Shown one piece after another: positions 54,991 through 64,000 of a stretch of DNA of 64,000 nt; position 1 is the stretch's first letter; each line of letters starts with the position of its first letter. Made by a program: the position numbers and the translations under genes. This stretch comes from Isoetes taiwanensis (taxonomy: Eukaryota > Streptophyta > Lycopodiopsida > Isoetales > Isoetaceae), in contig JAJEKV010000005.1 in assembly GCA_021234155.1 (NCBI GenBank), forward strand, positions 26,940,620-27,004,619, read 5' to 3'. The notes under the pieces are model-generated. The model saw nothing but the letters and a program-made list of their open reading frames with translations, made no database searches and was not told the DNA's origin.

Positions 54991-57084
54991 ATACGCTTTT
55001 CGCCTCCAGCCGGGCAAACTCTGGCGGGAAAAAAAACCGCGGTTATCCCAGCCGTCCGATCTCGCCGCTAAATTACGCACCGTCGACGCCGACAGAATAA
55101 TTTTATTGCCTTGTTTTATGGTTAAAAGTTTGGCAAATTGGTCCAATGAATACGTTAGTGGACCAAATTGTTGCCATCAACTAAATTTGCTCTTATGGTC
55201 CCATAGGGCTATCAATGGTTGACCTACTACCCCCTCCTTGCTCGACACGTGGCCCTCTCGCTTCGACTTTCCAACCAATATGACTCGAGTCAATCGTTCT
55301 CGAATCCAATTCTAGTTCCGACTTTCCTTTCACTGCTGGTGCCTGTGTCTTTCCTGTTCTGCTTCAGCACCTCAATCTGTGGCTTCCTATTCTCCAAGAC
55401 TGCACCATTTACCCACACATATTTTGCATGGGTAAATTGGTTGTGATGGCAAAATCATTATGTCACCAAAGTTCTTTCCTACCATGCCACCTAAGTTTCT
55501 TGACAGTCCACAAGACTTGAGAAATACATAAAAAACTCATTCACCTAGCTAGGTGAACCTTTTCTTGTTGTGTGCAACAACCACAAAGTTGTTAATTATA
55601 CTTGGAAGATGGTTGCTTTTTGGAGAAGGGAATAGAGTTGGCAAGGTGGTTGATTTCTAGGTGGATATGTGGTAGAGGACTTACCACCAAACTAGCAATT
55701 CATCAATTCATTCATGTGTCTATTTTTATTTTTCTTCTCCAGTAGTTGCGAGATTGGTATGGCATCACCTCCACCTCTTCTTGCTTGCTTTTGACCACCT
55801 CCAGTTACACAGTAAAGCAAAGAAGAGCAGGCACGTTTTCTTCCTTGTCGAAATTGACTTGTAATGACACAGATGTCAAGTTGTCGAGAGTCTCAAAACC
55901 CCACCAAGTGTTTACATCATGCAAACTTCATAAGAGAACGAATCCTATATAGGTTTAAGCCACGTTTATTTAGCATCTTCAACCAAAATATCAACTAATG
56001 TATTCCACTTCAAACTGACCTATCTATTTTGTGTCATCATGGTTTGTTAACAAGCACAAAGTCATCGTGTCGCTCACGGAGAGGATCCATGTGTTGTTTT
56101 GTTCTCTTCAAGATTGATCATGTAACCATTAGAAGACACGTTAGTGCACCAAAATGCTATGCCTTTTGTCACACCTATAAGTAGACTATCTAGTAATGCC
56201 AAATGACTTGTACATTGTAAAAGGAAAACAATTAAAAACTACCATGATTGATATAGAATTTGCAGAAGAATAAAGGCAAGCAACCTATACATACATACTT
56301 ACAAGAATAGAAAGCCTTTACTTGAAAGGGAAGATTATTCACAACACTCAAATAAATATGTATAATTTAAAAAGACAAACATTACGCAATGTGTGAGCCA
56401 CATAGTTAGAGATTTTATCCACTGTGATAAATGGATGAGAACAATAAGGAGTCAAAAAGAATCTGTGATAGTTTATAATGCAAGAGAGCGACAACAAATT
56501 GGTCACCATTGCTTGTAAAGTAACAATAAGGCTTGTAGCACTAGTGGACAATTAGATGAAGAAGCATATATTCTTGAAGTGATGAAAAAATCTAGAATAA
56601 GATTTTGATACTAGGAATCAGACACAAATATTTTGTAGTCATGAGGTGGGACTCTGAATGGTGTGGCAAACCTTACATTCTTTGGGTGGATGGGGGGCCT
56701 TCATGATCAAAGCCAGAGCTCGTGGCGACACGTGGAGAAGAAAAAAAAAAAAAAAAGCTCTTATGAAAGAAGGGGTCTAGAAAGGCTTAACACTGTTGAA
56801 GGTTCTCCTCCCCTTGAAAGAAAAAAGGTGTGGGAAAACCTTATCACTATCTAAAATTTTATGAGTATACAATGCTAAATTTGCTTGGCGAAGGTTCTCC
56901 ATGAGGATAAACAAAGAACTTAGGGACAAATAAAAAATTTCAAATAATGGAATGGTAGATTCTTTGAAATGGAAAAGTAGGGAAAGAAAATTACGCGGTA
57001 AAAAGTTTCCATGTAATGCACGTTTTTACTTTAGCGGCAGGAGGACAAAAAAGATGAGGTCCAGATTTGAAGGTTCTACTGAAA
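54991..57084. other. Unassigned DNA
   Basis: No gene recognised. A run of 16 A at 56741-56756 follows GACACGTGGAGAAG and could be the tail of a retroposed fragment, without a recognisable body. Confidence 0.5.
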
Positions 57085-57345
57085 AGAGCAAAACAGCGTG
57101 AAGAGGCCATATCACCGCCTACGCTGCCGGGATAAACGGCCGCTGGTCCGTTAGGACTTAAGACCGCGCTTTCCCGCTCAATTTAAAAATAATTTCCTTT
57201 TCTGTTCCTCGATATTTGGGTGATTTGTTTATTAGGGCAAAATTTTATGCCTTATCCGCGCCAAAAAGGTCGGCGCTACGGGCCAATCAGAAGCGGAGTT
57301 TCGGATGGTGGCAAAAAGAGGCCAAATTTGGCGCGCGTTTTTGCT
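57085..57345. promoter_or_regulatory. E2F/CCAAT-like promoter patch
   Basis: TTTCCCGC (57170-57177), CCGCGCCAAAAA (57256-57267) and TTTGGCGCGC (57327-57336) match plant E2F-site forms; CCAATCAG (57282-57289) is a CCAAT box. Such a cluster marks promoters of S-phase genes. No recognisable gene follows on either strand within 1 kb, so it may be a captured or orphan promoter. Confidence 0.4.
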
Positions 57346-58380
57346 AAGATGCGTTTCCACTAAACCCAAGAACAGTCCTGTGCAGGAAGGCAGCATAATT
57401 GTGGCAAATGTCGGTCGGGGCACATGCCTTGTGCTTTTCTTTAGGTTAGCCATGCTCCACTTTCTCGTCACGTCTCCCCTTTTCTTTTTTTTTAAACTAT
57501 GCAAAACCGAGGCACCCCCCCTCTCCCATTTTATGGAATATACCCCCCATTAAACGTATTTGGTCCTTCTACCTCACTCCATTAACCCACTAGCCCATTG
57601 GCATCGTTCCTATTCTAGCTTATTTCTTGCGCTTCTGCCACACTCTTCCCCATCATGTTACTTGCTCTTTCCCATCCCCCAATTATTCATCCCCATCTTA
57701 GATCCCTTGTTGTCATACAAATCTCAGTTACCTTGTTGCAACTGCATATATTCCTGATTCCATCTGCTTATCATTGACGATAGTTTTCTGTTTTTGGCGC
57801 CTCGGCTTTTGTAGTATCTGCCAAAGTCGCATCACTATCTTCTTCAACAAACTACTTGTATATAATTGTTGCTTGCATAGTAATGTTAGCTCTTTATAGC
57901 ACCGAAAAGATGATGTCTTCCATTTTAACTAAGACGTTACTTATTTGAATCATGTACTTGTAAGCCAAAACGTACCAAGTACACCATTGTATTCTTGCCA
58001 TTGCATTTGTGGCCTACTAGTTACACTTTTGAACCTGGATTAAGCTAGATCATTCTTATCTATTGGAGTCTTTGTAAAAGACTTGCTTATTCCTACCATT
58101 GTCCATTACAACCTTGGCCTAATAGTTGCTACACTTTTAAACCTGGGCATAAATGGAGAAAACGAAAAAAACTAAAAACACACAAGTTGCAAAGCACCTA
58201 AGGATTGTCTTTCTAATTCTAGTATGGACAAATATGTATCTCTAAATCTTCTAACATAGAACGCCATTCAATCTAAACAAAGAAGCTTAAAATAATTAAA
58301 ACATTGATTTTCTATGGTTATAGTAAATTGCATATGCATCTTGACCACCAAAGCGCGATTCCCATGCAAGACAAGCATTT
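57346..58380. other. Unassigned DNA
   Basis: No gene recognised. Confidence 0.5.
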
Positions 58381-58387
58381 ATCACAT

Positions 58388-58493
58388 GCGTTTTGGGATG
58401 TTAGATCATTCCGAGGATGCTACTTATTGGGGACTAGCCAGCGTTTTCGGATGTTAGATCATTCCGAAGATGCTACTTATTGGGGACTAGCCA
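58388..58493. repeat. 53-bp tandem duplication
   Basis: 58388-58440 and 58441-58493 are nearly identical (GATGTTAGATCATTCCGA core). A diverged third relative lies at about 58733-58765. Confidence 0.9.
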
Positions 58494-58929
58494 TCAACTA
58501 TTCTTCGACGGTTTCTCTTCCCACTAGTATTCTATTTTCGTTTCTTTGATTGCCTGCAAGTGAGGGGTGGCTTCTTGCATGGGACCATTGTTGATGTTTT
58601 ATTTTCTAGTTCTAGCCTTGTTTATCTGAATTGTTTTTTTTGCCATGTTTATGTCAAACTTGCATAAGAATGCAAGTTGATTGATCGCAATGGCTCGTGC
58701 AAGATGACCATCCATGCATCACATATATTTTGGGGGTTTAGATTGTTCCAAGGATGCTACTTTTTCGCGTTTATGCATTAGCTTCTCGTTGGTAAATTCT
58801 CTTCTCCCAATAGTACCTATATGTTTCTTTTCCCGCCAACCCTCCATCTCTTGATTATTACTTATTTATTTGAATTGTTATTCTATGTTTATCGCGTGGC
58901 TCACGTCTATTTTTTGAAAGTGGTTAATA

Positions 58930-59541
58930 TGGGTGATGCTCGGCTCCCGCACCTGGCTTACGCTGTGGCAATGGGCCCGCAGCGGCTCAGGGCCTGTTGG
59001 AGGTGTAAGAGAGATCAGTGGTTCGCCAGATGGAACGTGCAGGAGCATAGGTGCGTGCAGGTGGACACAGAGGCCGATCGTGACAGCCTGCGGGAGTACC
59101 TGGACGCTTGCTTCCTTGGTAAGCTCTGTGACCCCGGCGCTCTAGAGCAGGTCAAAACGGCCCATTACAAGGAGCACATCAACCCGTGTTAGCGGGGCCC
59201 AGCAGCCTCTACCAAGTTCCCCACCGCCCAAAAAGCCTTGACTCATTGCCTCCATTCGCACGGATGCCTACCATCTTCGTGATTGAGGCGGGCGGTGGAT
59301 TGGGGAGTGCCCCCCGGACTCTGTCGGTCTTTGTCAAACGAAAGTGCCATTGAGGATGAGTCTCACACTTTCCGGAGTCTGCCCAACATTCATCGATCCG
59401 GGCGATCACGTTCCCTTAGTACCTGGTCGGACTTGCCCCCTCGCATTTGCCGATGAACACGCCGCCAAGACGCTGCTCGAGTCGCACATTCGAGGTGCTT
59501 GGATCTGCGAGCTCACCTTTGCCCCCCCTGGTCGCCCGTGA
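58930..59541 (+). CDS. GC-rich coding-like block, unrecognised
   Basis: From ATG at 58930 a frame gives MGDARLPHLAYAVAMGPQRL, then a CWRCKRDQWFARW segment and an acidic stretch before TAG at 59190. From 59344 a second frame carries GVCPTFIDPGDHVPLVPGRT and HIRGAWICELTFAPPGRP, ending at 59541. GC at third positions is much higher than in the surroundings. The CWRC motif could bind metal, but no family is recognised. The two frames may be one broken gene. The GC-rich 3' flank ends in a motif (59727-59754) that recurs at 61694-61720, so a retroelement or LTR origin is possible. Confidence 0.4.
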
Positions 59542-59759
59542 CGGGCACTGCACTAAAAGCGGTGCATGAATGTATATATTTGTGTGTTTTGCATTTTGTA
59601 TATTGGAACGGTTTGTCGGGCCGGTGATTCTTTGCCGCAGTTTTCCCCTCGAAAACCCTTTCGGTGGGGTTTTTAATCCCCGGTAGTAATCCGCTTGCTG
59701 CGCTTTTGTATTGGGTCCCATAGACCGATTGGTCTCCGTGGACGATAAAAATACCTTCC

Positions 59760-62700
59760 TTCCTTCCTCTATTTAAAAGATGATTTTTGCACTTGGTGCA
59801 TGTAGACAACCCCTCCATGTTCTTGGAAAGATTTGGTTTTATTTTAGCAGGTTCCCTTTATTTAGGCACAGACCTTTATTTAGGCACAGGGTTTCGTGCA
59901 ATTAGGCACAGGGTTTGGTGCAATCTAGCCTATCCACATCCCTAACACATGAGTTACACTTAACTCGATTTGTTGGATCTTGAATATTTCAAATCTATAG
60001 TTAGAAAAATGAGAGCTAGAAAATTTACATTCGTCTCCTTCAAACAAACATCTTAACATCTAACTACGGCAAAAGGGTTGCCTTCTTTTCTAGCCAATAG
60101 TCGAAAGTAGCACAATACCATTGAAATCCGCTAAGCGGCAAGCCTGCTATGGGAGGAGGAGCTATGTTCTCAATAAGCTTGTCATGCAGCAAGTCGATTT
60201 TCTCTGCTAAATGCTTTCTAGCTATCTGAACTCAAACCATCCCCTTTTTGTTGTTAGCTTATATTTCTTATTTAGAGTTGGATGATATGTTTGTATTCTT
60301 TCTTGGATGAAGTACCATACTGAGATGGCTTCGCAGTGATAGCAATGGCGAATACATGCACTCTGCAATGCTTGGAGCAATGGGCATTATTCATAGTACT
60401 GCTAGAATTGTGCGTTTAACTAGGTTGTTGGCACTTAACCAAGGCCTTTGACATGTGTGGAGTCATCTTTGTCTCCTCACCATTGTGCAATGCGAGGATC
60501 TGAACATGCTAGGGATGTTATAAATTACAATTGAACTAACAAGCCAAAGCACCATTTGTAGTTGCATTTGATTTGGTGGGCAAATTTTTTTGTCGGATTG
60601 GAATATTAGGATGCTTGTGACTAATGCATGTTTGTGTTTCTCTAGTGACATGAAAATGGTATAGTATATGGATCACAAATTTTGAATTATTTGCTACATC
60701 TTTTAAACAGATTAACTTTTTTGTTGAGACATCATTCAATGGGGGATATATGCATTCTTTCATCAGTGCAAAGGAGGCAAGCAAGCTTTCCCATACAAGC
60801 AAGAAAATGAAAACCTTTCATTCTTCATATGATGCTTCTTTGTTTGTGACGGATTGTTTATAACCTTCTTGTCGAGATCGATAAGATATGTAGTTATTAC
60901 ATAGAAAGTCTAAACAATATCTTTGAGCCGTAATTATATAGAGGAGCTTTCAAATATACCTTGTTATCCCTAACCTGTGCCAGGCTTAGGCTAAGACCAT
61001 TCATCATAGTAATTGAATTGTAAAGACTGTTTCTGGCTTGAGCACCATGCAGTTTGCACCTTTGATCTGTTCAAGTTTTAAAGCTTTTGTATCTAAATTT
61101 AAAGAAAAAAAATGTAAAATTGCTCCTCCTCCTCCCTCCCTCCCTCCCTTCTCCTCCTCCTAGGAAAATCTTAAGAAAAGTATGAAATAATTGCCTTTAA
61201 AAGTGAATACACTTCCATTTTATCAAAACTTTATATAATCTAGAAATTGCCAAAGCACGATAAGCCATCCTGTTGTCCTGTATCCAGTCTTGGCTTCCCT
61301 TAGATGCCACGTGGGAGGTAGTGGATTTTTCTATAGTGTTTTCATCCTTTCATGTCTTACATCTTGATGGCATTGATGATCGTTACATGTACTTCGAGTG
61401 GGATGCTTAATCACTCTCCATGAGTACATGAAGCTCTAGAAGATCTAATCTAGAATAGTAGCTTGTAATAGCTTAGGGTCTTCAAGATAGAAGGCTAGCA
61501 TGGAAAAGGGGGCGATGTTTATAAGAACCTAGAAGAAACGATTCTTATGATTTGTCCAGTGGTCGAGGATTAAGGTTCACTGGACAGACGCCATATAGGC
61601 CTGAATTAGAGTCTTCATGAGAGCATACAACATAAGAGTGAATAGAGGTAGATCCCATAAAACAATGTTCGCGTGGTGCATCTCATACACCAAATGGTCT
61701 CTAATGAACGATAAAAATACTATACTATTCTCTAATAAATAATAGAAACATCAATGAGATGTTACTAGTAATTGTATTAATGCTAAATAAACATGCCAAG
61801 TGGCATGATTTTAGATGATTCACAAACCTGTATGTTTGATAGAGAGATTTGGCATGGCCACAATTCATTTTTGGCTCATGAAGGGCATTCGGGCTACGAG
61901 GTATAAATTTTGTGGTGTTTTTTAGTTGATAAGTTTCTTATTTAGTACTTGGGAAGACCTTGGTTTGGCATGAGAGCTAGGTTATGCCAGACATAGATGT
62001 GTGTATCCATATGTGTGAGTGTGCATACACTAACTCTTATAAGTCTTCCATTTCACAAGAACTAAGAAAGCATAGGGGAATGCAAATTGGGATGCAACTC
62101 CGGTTTATAATAGAATAGAATAGAATAGATTGGTAGAGATCAAGAGCTGCAAAACCAAAATTGCAAATAAATCTGCATTGCTCTACAATACAACAATTGG
62201 AGAGCTTGCCACGTCTTAAATTGTCATAAAACGTTACAAGAATGCTAATCCAATTGTCTTTGTCTTGAAATTGGAACATGTCATATGGCAGCCCCAAAAT
62301 GCACGGAAGGACATAACTACGACCCATTTGTTGTATTGTTTCTTAGTTTATATTTGTAGGAATATTAAATAGACATCTATATGAAGGAACACATAATGTG
62401 AAGCATTGAAAAGAAGACATTCAATTAAATTTCAAGCAAGCTTAAACGTCATTTATTGAAACATGGCCTCATTCATATATGAAAGTCATATTTGAGCTCC
62501 TTGGGTGGTTAGGAGTAAAATATTGGTTGGACTTTAGAAGCATTTTTCTATCTAACCACCATCTTGTTATGAAATTTTTTATAATTGACTTTAGCATCAT
62601 AGCAACAGAAGTTCCTACCAAGTCGAAGGCTATTTGGAAATATGAAATATGCTTCCTTTGACATTTTAAAGTCAAAGTAATGGTTGTTTACACATGTTTT

Positions 62701-64000
62701 CAATGGAAAAGTCACATGGAGATTTTAAACGCCAATTATTTACCCAATCAAACGTAAAGTTGGCATGTGCCCAACACATGGATAGCAAATATGAAACACA
62801 TCGATGGGTCCTACTAATGGTAAACACTTTTGGTACTCTAAAGATGACTCAATGTTTTGTTTGGACTCTCAATTCTCCACATGGGTGTACATGCTAACAT
62901 GTGCACCACATGCAAAAGTATAGACCAAGTTCAAAAATGCTCTGATGACAAATAGTTACAAGAAGTATACAGAGTTACAATTGGGACCACATGTAGCAAC
63001 GTGTTAGCAGCATCAATTGAACACGTTATCCATCCTCGATTGCCCTATATGTTCCTCTTCAAATCGTCTTCCTTTCTCCAACATATTCTTGGAAATACGA
63101 AACAAACAAACTTTTATTCTTTAAGAAATATGGAAGGCAAGTTTTACATGAAGCATACTCCAATCTACATCTTGACATTATGTTGATGAATCGTGTAAAA
63201 TTAGAATGTCCAAGTTCATATTTGTAGCCTTGCACATTTTTTGCACCAATACACTCCCACCAGCATAGTTGTAGTCTAAGACCTTTTTCATTCTTTGACC
63301 CTAAGACTCTTTCATCACTTGCAATGTAGCAACCATTTCGAAAAGATAACAACCATTTTGAAATGCACAACGTGGATGAAATATACTTCATAGATAAGAT
63401 TCAACCACAGCAAATGAATGAAGAAGGAATGAATAACAATTGCACATCAAAAGAGTATCCAACTTAAAAAATTTATCTCGTAAAAACTTTGCTATAAAAA
63501 ACCATTTTGGATGGAAATGGAAACAACTATTTGTCCCACTATTAGACGGGGCCAATTTTGTAATGGTTTGAATAGGCAGTTTTTTAGGGTTGCTAAATTT
63601 AGATTTTTTGTTTTCCTCCTTTCGAAGGTCATGTGATATTATGCATTGGGGTTTATAGGGTTTGCATGTGATTCGTATTGTGCGGTTAGGAGATCCAGTT
63701 GGATTTTTATTAGATTATACTTGATTTTATACCAACGCTTCATCCTAGAGGATTCACCTTTGATCAACATATATAACGCATATAAGTTCGGTAGATGGGT
63801 TTTTTTAAATCATTTTATGTACGTATACCTAGGGTTAGAGATCTATTTTAAGCATTGTTCTAGTGCAAATATTATACGGGTGGGGTCAATTTGCCTTGTG
63901 AAAATGTGTATACAAGGGAGTTTTTTTTTTCACCTTTCGAATACAAATGCCATCCCCCCTTAAGTAAGAGTGCATCACCAAATTGGCAATCATGACTGCC
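59760..64000. other. Unassigned AT-rich DNA
   Basis: No gene recognised in 4.2 kb. Minor features: GGTCTCTAATGAACGATAAAAATAC at 61696-61720, related to 59731-59754; a CTCC-rich tract at about 61122-61161; a short (AATAG)n run near 62108-62128; repeated TTATTTAGGCACAG (59856-59890). Confidence 0.55.

Overview
This is nuclear DNA of a land plant, AT-rich and dense in transposable elements. The plant assignment rests on an intronless MAP3K of the plant MAPKKK17/18 type, fragments of plastid-type KAS I, a CYP86/CYP704-type P450, a kinesin-14 and NUBPL/INDH, and plant-type hAT, Ty3/gypsy, Ty1/copia and LINE elements. The species cannot be named from the sequence. I saw no tRNA, rRNA or CRISPR array.

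Layout. 1-8.6 kb: mostly unassigned DNA, a TAGA microsatellite, and a cluster of broken host-gene fragments (KAS I and P450, both minus strand). 8.6-28.9 kb: a nest of mobile elements. A gag fragment is cut by the end of a hAT element whose transposase runs on the minus strand (9511-12167 and 27999-28294). That transposase is split by a 15.8-kb element (12170-27996) with perfect 27-bp terminal inverted repeats. Inside it lie a small intact two-exon gene for an acidic nuclear-type protein, minus-strand genes (a possible BAH-domain protein, an unknown, and a broken histone-H3-like gene), and a degenerate Ty3/gypsy element (15517 to about 25505). 28.9-39.7 kb: LINE fragments and an intact, apparently very young Ty1/copia element (30827-35606) with identical LTRs, a 5-bp target duplication and one 1435-codon polyprotein. 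42.9-48.1 kb: a NUBPL/INDH pseudogene with a kinesin-14 pseudogene inside it. 53.1-55 kb: the one clear intact host gene, a MAP3K, with a G-box upstream. 55-64 kb: mostly unassigned, with an E2F/CCAAT-like promoter patch and a GC-rich unrecognised coding-like block.

The most unusual content is in the nest. The gypsy element carries, between its primer-binding site and gag, a broken gene of about 1.26 kb. Its product would begin with the exact N-terminal tail of histone H3 (ARTKQTAR), continue through a long charged linker, and end with a complete H3 histone fold sharing several residues with centromeric H3 (CENH3). A second, divergent gene on the opposite strand has the same design, tail then linker then fold. 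Both keep H3 residues R2-R8 including K4, and both lack K9. In the gypsy element the histone gene and a second accessory ORF each have two copies of a 67-nt hairpin followed by a TATAAATAG box, which looks like a repeated promoter module. Both H3-like copies are broken here, so intact relatives elsewhere in the genome are needed to show function.
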